Of a DNA stretch of 62,924 nucleotides, positions 17,435 through 25,668 are shown piece after piece. This stretch comes from Armatimonadota bacterium (lineage in GTDB: Bacteria > Armatimonadota > Fimbriimonadia > Fimbriimonadales > Fimbriimonadaceae). The stretch spans positions 1 to 62,924 of the forward strand of contig JAEVZK010000031.1 of assembly GCA_023392285.1 (NCBI GenBank), written 5' to 3'. Both the position numbers and the translations under genes were made by a program. How positions within the stretch are numbered: position 1 is the stretch's first letter; each line of letters begins with the position of its first letter. The notes under the pieces are model-generated. The model made no database searches, was not told the origin of the DNA, and was given only the letters and a program-made list of their open reading frames with translations.

Positions 17435-17977
17435 CTACCGAAAAACGCGAGCGAGCGGCGTCATACGCATTCGGCGCGAGATGATCCAGCCGCAAAGCAA
17501 GAGCGCACCGAGCGCAGATACGGTATAGGACGCATTGTGCGCGAACCAATCGATCAAAAATCGATGCTGCACTGGCTCCGGAAAGCGGCTCATCTTATCG
17601 AGCATCCGATGGCCGAGCCAATCAGACGGAATGCCCTCGTACGAGAGCGCGGCGAAGGAACCCGCGAGGAACGCGCCGAAATAGCTCGCTCCCAGCAACC
17701 AAAGAATTGGCCGAACGAGCTCCCTCCAGCGCAGCTTTGGCAGTTCTCCCGCAGTGGCCGCAGCCATCACCAGCAAGCCAAGAAGAAGCCCCACCCACCA
17801 AGTGGCCGCGACTCCCCATCCGAGGGCGAGAAGCACCGGATTGGACGTGTGAAACAGATCGGGATGGAAAACGGTGAAGTACTCCAGGCAGATTTGAGTC
17901 GTGACGAGATCGTGGATAATGCCGTAAAGGATCGCCATTCCGACGCATATCAGCACGATTTTCAACCGCTGTTTCAT
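17435..17977 (-). CDS. Conserved hypothetical membrane protein
   Basis: 180 residues with four or five transmembrane helices. The N-terminus MKQRLKIVLICVGMAILYGI, then HDLVTTQICLEYFTVFHP and LALGWGVAATWWVG, is a pattern I associate with a widespread uncharacterised membrane family (a helix followed by an EYF-T-x-x-HP loop). ATG at 17977 is preferred over the frame opening at 18031 because it begins directly at the conserved segment. It converges with the DPP-IV-like gene across array A and is divergent from the GH43-like gene at 18075. Function unknown. Confidence 0.75.
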   Translation of the reverse strand: MKQRLKIVLICVGMAILYGIIHDLVTTQICLEYFTVFHPDLFHTSNPVLLALGWGVAATWWVGLLLGLLVMAAATAGELPKLRWRELVRPILWLLGASYFGAFLAGSFAALSYEGIPSDWLGHRMLDKMSRFPEPVQHRFLIDWFAHNASYTVSALGALLLCGWIISRRMRMTPLARVFR

Positions 17978-18062
17978 CTGGTGCCCCGCAATCTGCAAAC
18001 TCGCCCGATTAGGCTCTCCAGTTCCCCTCAATTCCGCTCCCCGTTTTCCCGGTTGCGGCTCC

Positions 18063-18068
18063 TATAAT
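18063..18068 (+). promoter_or_regulatory. -10 element TATAAT, leaderless-type
   Basis: A perfect TATAAT, 6 nt, then GTG at 18075. This is the cleanest example in the window of a -10 box placed for a leaderless mRNA. Confidence 0.65.
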
Positions 18069-18074
18069 AGCAAC

Positions 18075-19028
18075 GTGGCACAAGGGCTCTGGGATTCATT
18101 TGGCAGCGATTGGAAGGCGAATCTGCGGCTCTGGGAGCGGAGCCTGGATGCCGCAATTCCGAAGGTTCCTGGAACCTGGAAGGAGAGCGCCACGGCGAAT
18201 CCGGCGTTTCTTCGGCGCGGAACCGATCTTCTCCTTTACTATCGGGGGACGGGGCCGGTGGAAGGAGATCCCGAGGCCCGAGATCAGATTGGGGTCGCGC
18301 GAGTGATCGAGCTTGGCGTGTCAGGTGTGAAGCTCGACGCAGGGGGGCGGCTGGCCGTTCCCTCGGGCGGACCGCTGGGTTTCGACTGCGAAGCGCTCGA
18401 TCCATCGCCGGTGGAGTTCGATGGCAAGGTGCTTCTCTACTATTCGGCGCTCGGACCCGACGAGGATTCGGTTGGCTGCGCGACCAGCGGAAATGGAATG
18501 CATTTTGAACGGAGCCGAAGAATTATGCCGGGGCGGGCACCTTGTGCGGTGGTGAAGGATGGGCTGGTGTACCTGCTCAATCAGGAGCTCTCGGAAGGCG
18601 GGGGGTATGGACTCACGCTCTGGAAGTCGAGCGATGGTGTTCATTTTGAACCTGTGCAGGGGAAGGATCGCTTCGTCTTCGGTCCCGCCGATTCCGGGTG
18701 GGACAGCTTGTCGGTGGTGACGGCTCGGGTTTGGAGGCATGGCGAATGGTTCACGATGACGTATGGCGGGAGCTCGGAGAAGGTGGACGAACCCGCTTAC
18801 TTTGGACTTGCTCGCTCGCGCGACCTGGTCCACTGGGAGAGACATCCGGGAAACCCGATTTTTGGCGCGGGGATGAGGGGCGCGGCGGATGGAGAGTGCA
18901 TCTGGTTCCCCGCGATCTTTGAAACCTCAGACGGATTTGTCTTGCTTTACGAAGGCGCGACCGGCACTCAGGCGTGGAACAGCGACTCTTCGATCTGCCT
19001 CGCCTTCCTCCCGCACGCTCCAGAGTAG
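18075..19028 (+). CDS. Five-bladed beta-propeller glycosidase-like protein (GH43/GH32 superfamily)
   Basis: 317 residues, no signal peptide, so probably cytoplasmic. Repeating blade motifs of the arabinanase/levansucrase/invertase superfamily are visible: NPAFLRRGTDLLLYYRGTG, VEFDGKVLLYYSALG, FGLARSRDLVHWERHPGNP and IFETSDGFVLLYEGATG. The GLARSRDLVHW motif is typical of sucrose/glycan-acting propellers and of glycoside phosphorylases (GH130-like). I cannot confirm the catalytic acids by eye, so the activity is open. Start is GTG with TATAAT six nt upstream. It precedes hom by 24 bp, but hom has its own -10 box. Confidence 0.75.
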   Translation: MAQGLWDSFGSDWKANLRLWERSLDAAIPKVPGTWKESATANPAFLRRGTDLLLYYRGTGPVEGDPEARDQIGVARVIELGVSGVKLDAGGRLAVPSGGPLGFDCEALDPSPVEFDGKVLLYYSALGPDEDSVGCATSGNGMHFERSRRIMPGRAPCAVVKDGLVYLLNQELSEGGGYGLTLWKSSDGVHFEPVQGKDRFVFGPADSGWDSLSVVTARVWRHGEWFTMTYGGSSEKVDEPAYFGLARSRDLVHWERHPGNPIFGAGMRGAADGECIWFPAIFETSDGFVLLYEGATGTQAWNSDSSICLAFLPHAPE

Positions 19029-19039
19029 GACGCGGCGTT

Positions 19040-19045
19040 CATAAT
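19040..19045 (+). promoter_or_regulatory. -10-like element CATAAT before hom
   Basis: CATAAT, 7 nt, GTG at 19053. It matches TATAAT in five of six bases and has the leaderless spacing. Confidence 0.45.
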
Positions 19046-19052
19046 AGGAACC

Positions 19053-20351
19053 GTGTCCATTACTGCGCCACCGCGCACCATCAAAGTTGGGTTTTTAGGA
19101 TTCGGAACGGTCGGGACGGGCGCTTACCGGATGCTGCAGGACAATGCGGAGGCGATTTCCCGCAAAATCGGCTCGTCCGTCGAGATCGCGAAGATCGGCA
19201 TCAAGGATGCGACAAAGTCGAGGCCGCTTCCTTCGGACCAATTCACGACCGATCTCGTTTCAATCGTCGATGATCCTTCGATCGACGTCATTCTGGAGCT
19301 GATTGGGGGCGTTGAACCTGCAGGCACCTTGGTTCGGCGGGCAATTGAAAACGGCAAGCACGTGGTGACGGCAAACAAGGAGCTGATCGCGAAACACGGC
19401 TCCGAGCTGATGAACCTTGCGCTTGCTCGGGGACTGGATCTTCATTATGAGGCGGCGGTCGGCGGCGGAATTCCGCTGGTTCAGCCTCTCAAGCACCAGC
19501 TCGCGGGTAACGATGTCCTGAAGCTGATGGGAATTCTGAATGGCACAACGAATTACATCCTCACTAAGATGACGGAGGAGGGGGCTGAGTTCGACGATGT
19601 GCTCCGCGAGGCGCAAAGCAAGGGATACGCGGAAGCCGATCCGAGCGCGGACGTCGATGGCTTCGACTCCAGCTATAAAGTCGCGATCCTCGCAAGCATT
19701 GCTTTCGGGCGGCAGGTGCCGATCGACCAGGTGTATCGCGAAGGCATTCGGCGGATCACCAAGACCGATATCCATTACGCGGATATGCTCGGCTACCGAA
19801 TCAAGCTGCTGGGCATCGTCGATCCTTTCGGGGACCGCATCATGGTGCGCGTGCACCCCACGATGATTCCCAAGAGCCATCCGCTCGCGGCGGTGAACGG
19901 GGTCTACAACGCAGTCTGGATCGATGGCGATTTCTCGGGCGATTTGATGTTTAGCGGGCGTGGAGCGGGCTCCGAACCGACGGCGAGTGCGGTGATCGGT
20001 GATCTGATCGATGTCGGAAGAAGCATGGCCAAAGGAATTCCGGGCAGCGTGATCGCCTATGGTGCGGATCAGGAAGTGGAGCCGATCGATAGCCTGCGCA
20101 CGAGCTATTATGTGCGGCTCACGGTGGACGATCGCCCCAAAGTTCTGGGCCATATTGCGAGTGTCTTTGGGGATTACGAGGTGGGCTTGGCGTCCATGGA
20201 AATGCGGGTCGTCGATGCAGCGAATCAGGTGGGCGAAATCGCTTTTATGACTCACGAATGCGTTGAGGCTGACTTCAAGGCCGCCATCCGCAGCATCGAG
20301 GAGAAGAAGATCGTGCAGAGAGTTGCAAGCTGGATTCGTGTCGAAGATTGA
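19053..20351 (+). CDS. hom: Homoserine dehydrogenase
   Basis: 432 residues. Reduces aspartate semialdehyde to homoserine with NAD(P)H on the way to threonine and methionine. The N-terminal nucleotide-binding loop is GFGTVGTGAYRML (about residues 14-26). Catalytic-domain motifs include GILNGTTNYILTKM and ADPSADVDGFDSSYK. A C-terminal ACT domain (about 350-430) fits feedback control by threonine. Length is normal for the monofunctional ACT-bearing form. Aspartokinase, which supplies the pathway, is encoded separately at 37644. The stop overlaps the next gene's TTG start by 4 bp (TTGA), indicating translational coupling. Confidence 0.96.
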   Translation: MSITAPPRTIKVGFLGFGTVGTGAYRMLQDNAEAISRKIGSSVEIAKIGIKDATKSRPLPSDQFTTDLVSIVDDPSIDVILELIGGVEPAGTLVRRAIENGKHVVTANKELIAKHGSELMNLALARGLDLHYEAAVGGGIPLVQPLKHQLAGNDVLKLMGILNGTTNYILTKMTEEGAEFDDVLREAQSKGYAEADPSADVDGFDSSYKVAILASIAFGRQVPIDQVYREGIRRITKTDIHYADMLGYRIKLLGIVDPFGDRIMVRVHPTMIPKSHPLAAVNGVYNAVWIDGDFSGDLMFSGRGAGSEPTASAVIGDLIDVGRSMAKGIPGSVIAYGADQEVEPIDSLRTSYYVRLTVDDRPKVLGHIASVFGDYEVGLASMEMRVVDAANQVGEIAFMTHECVEADFKAAIRSIEEKKIVQRVASWIRVED

Positions 20352-21307
20352 AGATCGAATCGATCACGCAGGTAGGCGAAGGACGGGTAATCCTCCTTCA
20401 AAAGGAGGGCATTCCGACCCAAATTGATTTAGAAGAGCTGTCCTCCTCTTCGCTGATCTTGGCGTGCGATTTCTATCTCTCGGGAGCGGAGAATGGCATT
20501 TCCATGCCGGGCGGCTATAAGTGTGGACGGGTGATCAACGTCGATCATCACGCTCCGACGGCTCGGATGAACCAGAAAATATCGAGCGGTGTTCTTGCCG
20601 GCGAGTACGTTCGCGCAGTTGGTCTCCCGGCTTCTGAGGCGGACATTTTCCTCAATCATGCTGATTGCGACAGCATTGTAAGCAGCGCGATTCTGCGCGG
20701 TCTGGTGGACTCCTCACCTGAACTGGATCGTGCGGTGATCGCGGCGGATCATACGGGCGAAGAGAACCTCATCGCGGACACTTTGCAGCCGATGGACAAG
20801 TTCAGAAATCCTCGTCTGTCTTATCGGGCGCTACGCCTGCTCATCGATGGCGAGCCGTTGGAGCCTGAGATGCAGGCGGAACTGGAGAGCCAACGACGAG
20901 ATCGACAGCGAGCGAAGGAACTGGTGGCGAGTGGAGCGTTTCGTGAGTATGGGAACGGTCTTTATTTCGGAGTTATTCCGGTGCGGTTCGATTCAGCTTT
21001 TCTTCCCTCACTGTTACCAATGGCGACCTTAATTGTTGCGGCGGTGCCTCGACCCGGAGGGAGGCACGAATATAAGCTCCGACTTGGCTTTGCCGCGCCA
21101 GCTGGATTCACGATTCACGAGTTGAACGTCGGTTCGTTCGACGAGAATTACGGTGGGAGGTGGAATGCTGGCAGCGACGCTCGGGCGAAAGTGTCAGAGC
21201 CGTTCTGCTCACTTTCGCCCGAAGCTTATATTGCGAAACTAGAAGAAGCCCTTGAGGCAGTGCTTACACTTTCACAGCCAGATTCTGCTCGATCTTCTTC
21301 TGAATGA
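20348..21307 (+). CDS. DHH-like phosphoesterase-related protein, variant
   Basis: 319 residues. Shows VDHHAPT (about residues 62-68), NHADCDSIV and AADHTGEEN, with a late GGRWNAGSDAR segment that resembles the substrate-binding DHHA1 tail. Together these suggest the DHH superfamily, whose members cleave phosphoester or pyrophosphate bonds using metal ions. The usual N-terminal H-x3-D-x-D metal motif is not evident, so it is divergent or inactive at one metal site. Start is TTG overlapping hom by 4 bp, so it is probably coupled to hom. Its 3' end overlaps the trxA coding region tail-to-tail by 44 bp. Confidence 0.65.
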   Translation: MKIESITQVGEGRVILLQKEGIPTQIDLEELSSSSLILACDFYLSGAENGISMPGGYKCGRVINVDHHAPTARMNQKISSGVLAGEYVRAVGLPASEADIFLNHADCDSIVSSAILRGLVDSSPELDRAVIAADHTGEENLIADTLQPMDKFRNPRLSYRALRLLIDGEPLEPEMQAELESQRRDRQRAKELVASGAFREYGNGLYFGVIPVRFDSAFLPSLLPMATLIVAAVPRPGGRHEYKLRLGFAAPAGFTIHELNVGSFDENYGGRWNAGSDARAKVSEPFCSLSPEAYIAKLEEALEAVLTLSQPDSARSSSE

Positions 21308-21596
21308 GCTGCTTCGGGATGGCTCCGAGCGAAACGTCGACCGGCTTCCCGCCTCGGAAGAACGTTAAGTTCGGAATGCCTTGGACGCCGTATTGTGCGC
21401 CGATCTCTGGGTCTTCATCCACGTTTAGCTTGACTACCTTTGCCTTGCCGGAGTACTCGCCCGCGACTGCTTCCAGGTCCGGCAACATTCGCTTGCACGG
21501 CCCGCACCAGTCGGCGTAAAAATCCACTACGACGAGTTCTTCACTGTCGATCACTTCAGATTGAAAATCGGATTTGGAAACTTTCTGTAATGCCAT
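21264..21596 (-). CDS. trxA: Thioredoxin
   Basis: A 110-residue thioredoxin with active site WCGPC (Cys31, Cys34), the preceding VVVDFYADW strand, and the cis-Pro segment GVQGIPNLTFFRGG. It reduces protein disulfides in the cytoplasm using electrons from thioredoxin reductase. On its strand TAGAAT lies 8 nt before the ATG. It is divergent from an ArsR-family repressor, with an 11-bp inverted repeat between them, so its expression is probably controlled by that repressor. The 3' end overlaps the DHH-like gene by 44 bp on the opposite strand. Confidence 0.96.
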   Translation of the reverse strand: MALQKVSKSDFQSEVIDSEELVVVDFYADWCGPCKRMLPDLEAVAGEYSGKAKVVKLNVDEDPEIGAQYGVQGIPNLTFFRGGKPVDVSLGAIPKQLIQKKIEQNLAVKV

Positions 21597-21604
21597 CGCA
21601 ATTC

Positions 21605-21660
21605 ATTCTACGCAAATAGTCAAATAAATGCTTGACTATTTGATCAACTTTTCGTAGAAT
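21605..21660. promoter_or_regulatory. Divergent trxA/arsR promoter region with operator-like inverted repeat
   Basis: A perfect 11-bp inverted repeat: CAAATAGTCAA (21613-21623), 8 bp, TTGACTATTTG (21632-21642). The right arm contains TTGACT (21632-21637), which with a 17-bp spacer leads to TAGAAT (21655-21660). That is a near-consensus promoter for the ArsR-type gene, whose GTG follows 5 nt later. On the other strand TAGAAT (21610-21605) lies 8 nt from the trxA ATG. A dimeric repressor bound to the palindrome would block the arsR -35 and lie just upstream of the trxA -10. Confidence 0.75.
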
Positions 21661-21665
21661 GGACT

Positions 21666-21962
21666 GTGTCACTCACCATTGACCAGCGCGCCAGCATTTT
21701 CGCCGCTCTTGCAGACCCTACTCGGCTGAAGATCGTCGAGGTGCTCGCGCAGGAGGAAGAGATGAGCGGCGCTGCTCTCGCCCGACGTGCTGGTATTAGC
21801 TTGGCGCTCCTTAGCCACCACTGGAAGATTCTTCAAGCTTGCGGCGTAATTCAGCGAGAGCGTCGGGGACAAGCTCAATTTTGTAGTCTTGATCGGAAAG
21901 CACTGGAGGAAGCCTTTATGTGCGTTTGGCCCGCGCGCCGTCTTCAATCGCATCTGAATTAG
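21666..21962 (+). CDS. ArsR-family winged-helix transcriptional regulator
   Basis: 98 residues. A typical ArsR/SmtB fold: ASIFAALADPTRLKIVEVL, then the recognition helix region RRAGISLALLSHHWKILQAC and the wing GVIQRERRGQAQFCSLD. There is no ELCVC metal box and few cysteines (in QACGV, FCSLD and MCVWP), so it is not an obvious arsenic sensor. It may respond to redox state through a cysteine, or to another ligand. Start GTG has TAGAAT five nt upstream and TTGACT 17 bp before that. The inverted repeat over its -35 suggests autorepression and control of divergent trxA. Confidence 0.9.
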   Translation: MSLTIDQRASIFAALADPTRLKIVEVLAQEEEMSGAALARRAGISLALLSHHWKILQACGVIQRERRGQAQFCSLDRKALEEAFMCVWPARRLQSHLN

Positions 21963-21965
21963 CGA

Positions 21966-23615
21966 TCAATTGAGTCCACGTACGCGGTCGCGAATCGCAA
22001 TCAGTTTCTTCATCACGTCGCCCATCGAGCTTTGGCGGACTCCACCGAACGCATCCGCCAGCTGCTCGTACAGGGAGTAAAGTTCGGCGTAAACCTTCAC
22101 CGCATCTGGGTTGGGTTGATAGCTCCGATCCCTTAGCCCGGCCATCTTTTTTGCCGCCTCATCGACCGTCTTGTAAACGCCACCAATCACCGCGCCGAAC
22201 ATAGCGGCTCCGAGCGCAGGTGTCTGGGAACTCCGACTAATATACATCGGGCGGTTCGTCACGTCCGAGTAGATCTGCATCGTGAGCGGGCTTTTCTCCG
22301 CAATGCCGCCGCAATTGATGATCCGGTCAACCTTAACTCCGCATTCCTCGATCCGCCTGATGATGGTGAGACTCCCAAATGCCGTCGCCTCGATCGCCGC
22401 GCGATAGATCTCGGCCGGCGTTGTGTTGAGGGTTTGACCGACAATCAAGCCGGTTAAATTGGCATCGACCAGAACGCTGCGATTTCCGTTGTTCCAATCG
22501 AGCGACAAGAGTCCAGATTCGCCCGGAGCCAGGCGCTGCGCCTCCGCGTTAAGAACGTCATGCCTTTGACCGGTAAGCCGCGTCACCCAATTGAAGAGGT
22601 CTCCAACTGCGGGTTGGCCCGCCTCAACCCCATAAAAGCCCGGAATTACTGACCCGTATACCACTCCGCAAACGCCGGGAATGTCGGGAACTGCTTGGCC
22701 AGGCGCTCCGACCATGATGTCACAGGTACTTGTGCCCATGATTTTGACTAGCGTTCCCGGAGCGATTCCGGCACCAACCGCTCCCATGTGAGCGTCGATG
22801 GCTCCAACAGCGATCGGGATTCCCGCAGGCAGCCCGTAGCGCTCCGCCAAGTCCGGAGAAAGATATCCGGCCACCTGATCGGACGCACACGTCTCGGAAA
22901 AGAGCCGGCCGCGAAGTTCCGCCAACCGCGGGTGGAGGCAACTTAGAAAGCGCTCGTCGGGCAAGCCGCCCCACTCTTCCCGAAAGAGAGCCTTGTGCCC
23001 CGCGGCACAAACTCCTCTCTTGAGCGTTAGCGGCTCGGTGTTTCCGCTTAAGAAGGCGGGCATGTAATCGGCAAATTCAACCCACGAGTAGGCGGCTCCA
23101 AAAACTTCGGGTGCAGTCCGCGCGCAGCGGAGAATTTTGGACCAAAACCATTCTGAGCTGTAGCGCCCACCGATCGGCTGCAAATAAGGCCAATCGACGC
23201 CGAGGGCGGTGATCTCTTCTGCTTCGGCGGCAGCGGTATGGTCCTTCCATAGCCACGCCATCGCGTCGAGGTTGCCCTCGAACTCCGGGAGCAAACCAAG
23301 AGGCGTACCTTCCCGGTTCACGGGAATGGGTGTGGAGCCGGTTGCGTCTACGCCAATTCCAACGATCTTCAGACGGTCGATCTCTCCCGCTTGGGCAAGA
23401 GCCTCAGCGATTGCTGCCTCCATGCTGGCGTGGTAATCCGCAGGATGTTGTCTTGCCAGGTTCGGATCTCGCGGGTCGAGAAGGACTCCGTCCTCGCCGT
23501 GAGCGTACGCGCTGACGCCGACTCCAAGTTCGCGTCCATCGGAAGCATCCACGATCAGCGCCCGCACACCCGAAGTTCCGAAATCAAGGCCGAGGGAGTA
23601 TCGACGAGAACTCAT
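21966..23615 (-). CDS. araB: Ribulokinase
   Basis: 549 residues, FGGY kinase family. The N-terminus GLDFGTSGVRALIVD and GIGVDATGSTPIPV followed by AWLWKDHTA match AraB, which phosphorylates L-ribulose with ATP in arabinose catabolism. The GGRYSSEWFWSKIL segment is also characteristic. The C-terminal ATP-binding half includes INCGGIAEKSPLTMQIYSDV. It follows the sugar-ABC permease by only 3 bp, so it is the last gene of a sugar uptake operon. Arabinose isomerase and ribulose-5-phosphate epimerase genes are not present nearby. The convergent ArsR gene ends 3 bp beyond its stop. Confidence 0.92.
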   Translation of the reverse strand: MSSRRYSLGLDFGTSGVRALIVDASDGRELGVGVSAYAHGEDGVLLDPRDPNLARQHPADYHASMEAAIAEALAQAGEIDRLKIVGIGVDATGSTPIPVNREGTPLGLLPEFEGNLDAMAWLWKDHTAAAEAEEITALGVDWPYLQPIGGRYSSEWFWSKILRCARTAPEVFGAAYSWVEFADYMPAFLSGNTEPLTLKRGVCAAGHKALFREEWGGLPDERFLSCLHPRLAELRGRLFSETCASDQVAGYLSPDLAERYGLPAGIPIAVGAIDAHMGAVGAGIAPGTLVKIMGTSTCDIMVGAPGQAVPDIPGVCGVVYGSVIPGFYGVEAGQPAVGDLFNWVTRLTGQRHDVLNAEAQRLAPGESGLLSLDWNNGNRSVLVDANLTGLIVGQTLNTTPAEIYRAAIEATAFGSLTIIRRIEECGVKVDRIINCGGIAEKSPLTMQIYSDVTNRPMYISRSSQTPALGAAMFGAVIGGVYKTVDEAAKKMAGLRDRSYQPNPDAVKVYAELYSLYEQLADAFGGVRQSSMGDVMKKLIAIRDRVRGLN

Positions 23616-23618
23616 GAG

Positions 23619-24596
23619 CTAGGCAGCCCTCCGAAACCCCTTGATGCGGAAGTTCCTCCCACTTAGGAGGCGATCGGCGATGACGCCGATCAGAATGACC
23701 GTGCCGACCACCGCAAAGTTGAGCGATGACTTGATCCCGAGCAGCGTCACCAAGTTTTGTAACACCTGAAGCAGGATCGTGCCGAGAATCACGCCGAGAA
23801 TGGAGCCTTCCCCACCGCGCAGCGAGCAGCCACCCAGAACGGCCGCCGCGATGCCGTAAAGCTCGTAGCTGTTCCCGTGGGAAGATGGCGAGATGCTGTT
23901 GGTGTAGAAGGCGAGCAGAATCGCGGTGATCGCCGCCAAAAATCCTGAGATGACGTACGCCGAAATCACCACCTTTCCAGTCTCGATTCCGGAATAGCGG
24001 GCGGCTTCTTCGTTGCTGCCCACTGCAAAAAGGGACCGGCCGTAAACGGTGCGGTTTAGGATCACGCTGAACATAATTGCAATGATGACAAGCAAAATGA
24101 ACTGGATTGGAATTCCAAATGGAGATCCAGTCGCGAAGGAGCGGAGACCTTCAAAGCCTTTCGCTTCGGCGAAGCCTTTCGTCTCGTCCTTGGCGATGAA
24201 CTGCGCCAAACCGCGATAGATCAGTAAGCCGCAAAGCGTCACCACGAACGGTTGCAGGCGCATCTTGTCCACCAAGAAGCCGTGAATGATGCCGAGAAAA
24301 GATCCGAGGCCAAGCACCCCTACCACCGCCAGGATCGGATTCCAACGCCATTCGGTCAGAGCCATCGCGAGAAGCACCCCGAGCAAGGCGAACATCGACC
24401 CGACTGAGAGATCGATGCCGCCCGTGATGATCACGATCGCAGCGCCGATGCCGAAGATCCCATACATCCCCACCCGGCGGGCCATATTGGTGAGGTTCTC
24501 GACGCCGAGAAAAACGGGGCTCTTGGATTGCACGATCACGCATAGGACAATCAGCAGAACTAGAATGCCGAGCTCACGCGCGTATCGTTTGGCCAT
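23619..24596 (-). CDS. Sugar ABC transporter permease (RbsC-type)
   Basis: A 325-residue inner-membrane permease with eight to ten helices. GGIDLSVGSMFALLGVLLA is the hallmark of the ribose/xylose/arabinose permease family, and VGSNEEAARYSGIETGKV is the conserved cytoplasmic coupling loop. It would pass a sugar, probably arabinose given araB next door, from the binding protein at 24649. No ATPase gene accompanies it. A strong hairpin with a U run lies between the binding-protein gene and this gene and probably lowers its expression. Confidence 0.92.
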   Translation of the reverse strand: MAKRYARELGILVLLIVLCVIVQSKSPVFLGVENLTNMARRVGMYGIFGIGAAIVIITGGIDLSVGSMFALLGVLLAMALTEWRWNPILAVVGVLGLGSFLGIIHGFLVDKMRLQPFVVTLCGLLIYRGLAQFIAKDETKGFAEAKGFEGLRSFATGSPFGIPIQFILLVIIAIMFSVILNRTVYGRSLFAVGSNEEAARYSGIETGKVVISAYVISGFLAAITAILLAFYTNSISPSSHGNSYELYGIAAAVLGGCSLRGGEGSILGVILGTILLQVLQNLVTLLGIKSSLNFAVVGTVILIGVIADRLLSGRNFRIKGFRRAA

Positions 24597-24604
24597 CTTG
24601 TTTG

Positions 24605-24633
24605 AAAAAGGAGAGGCGAACGTTCACCTCTCC
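24605..24633 (-). terminator. Intra-operon terminator/attenuator hairpin
   Basis: On the minus strand GGAGAGGTGAA, a CG turn, TTCGCCTCTCC (24633-24610) forms an 11-bp stem including one G-U pair, followed by TTTTT (24609-24605). It lies between the binding-protein stop and the permease start. Partial termination, or 3'-end protection here, would give more binding protein than permease. Confidence 0.75.
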
Positions 24634-24648
24634 AGTGGAGGACGAGCC

Positions 24649-25668
24649 TTAGCTCCGGCCACGCAGCTTGTCGAGATCGGTCTTGAAAGAATCCACATTG
24701 TCCTTGTTGACCACTTTGGTCGGGATAATGTGCAGCTTGTTGTCAGGGATGACTGATTTGTCGCCGTTGAGCGCTTTGGCGAGCATAGTGATCGACTGGT
24801 AGCCAATCTCGAAGGGAGCCTGTACGATCGTCGCCGCGATAGCGCCATCTTTGATTCCGGCAAGGGTGTCGTCCTCTTCGTCGAAGCAGACGATCTTGAC
24901 CTGACCGACCTTGTTGGCCTCCTTCACCGCGTTGTAGATCGCGGGGCCGTTATAGCTCCAAATGCCAACCATGGCACTGACGCTAGGATCTTTTACGAGC
25001 ACGTCTGCCGCGTTGGTCTTCGCCCGCGCGTGATCGGCGTCGTCGGTCCGCACATCGACGATCTGGATATTCGAGCCCTCAATGGCTGACTTCAGCCCGT
25101 CGATGCGATCCTTCGCGTTCTGCGCGTCGCTCTTTCCGACGAACACATAGACCTTTCCGCCGTTCGGCAGTGCCTTTTTCAGCTCTTCGCCCGCCATTTT
25201 GCCCGCCGCCATATTGTCGGAGCCGACATAGCAGGCGCGATTCGTATTGGGTGCGTCGCTGTCTTGAGTGAAGACCATTGCCTTCGCCGCCGCCTTATTG
25301 ATCATCTCTGTCTGGTTCGCGGGATCGACTGGGCTGATCGCGATGCCGTCGACGCCTTTTGTCATGAGGTCGTCGATGATCTGTTGCTGGGCTGCAGCCG
25401 TACCCTCGGCAGGCATGATCACGTCCACTTCCAGGTTCGGATTCTCAGATTTCGCCTTATCGACGCCTTTGGAAGCGATCGTCCAATAGTCGGAAGAATT
25501 ATTGGTGACGAACGCCAGCTTCAGCTTCTTGCCGGAGTCCGCCCCCGATCCCGCCGATGAAGGCCCGCCCGTGCTCGACGCCTGTTCAGTACCGCTGGTT
25601 CCGCTTCCGCACCCTGCCAGCATTAACGCGACGAGCGCGACGGCACCCATGACAACCCTGTTTTTCAT
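24649..25668 (-). CDS. Sugar ABC transporter substrate-binding lipoprotein
   Basis: 339 residues. A lipoprotein signal (MKNRVVMGAVALVALMLAGC) has lipobox LAGC, then a Ser/Gly-rich linker. The body is a periplasmic-binding-protein type 1 (RbsB-like) fold: KLKLAFVTNNSSDYWTIASK, GVDGIAISPVDPANQTEMI, and later IPDNKLHIIPTKVVNKDNVD. It binds a sugar outside the inner membrane and hands it to the permease. ATG at 25668 is chosen because GAGGAG stands at good spacing; the frame opens earlier at 25710. It is the first gene of the binding protein-permease-ribulokinase operon. Confidence 0.93.
   Translation of the reverse strand: MKNRVVMGAVALVALMLAGCGSGTSGTEQASSTGGPSSAGSGADSGKKLKLAFVTNNSSDYWTIASKGVDKAKSENPNLEVDVIMPAEGTAAAQQQIIDDLMTKGVDGIAISPVDPANQTEMINKAAAKAMVFTQDSDAPNTNRACYVGSDNMAAGKMAGEELKKALPNGGKVYVFVGKSDAQNAKDRIDGLKSAIEGSNIQIVDVRTDDADHARAKTNAADVLVKDPSVSAMVGIWSYNGPAIYNAVKEANKVGQVKIVCFDEEDDTLAGIKDGAIAATIVQAPFEIGYQSITMLAKALNGDKSVIPDNKLHIIPTKVVNKDNVDSFKTDLDKLRGRS

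Noticed and set aside
19260..20255. 331-codon frame antisense to hom
   Set aside because: Shadow of homoserine dehydrogenase, no start signal or motif.
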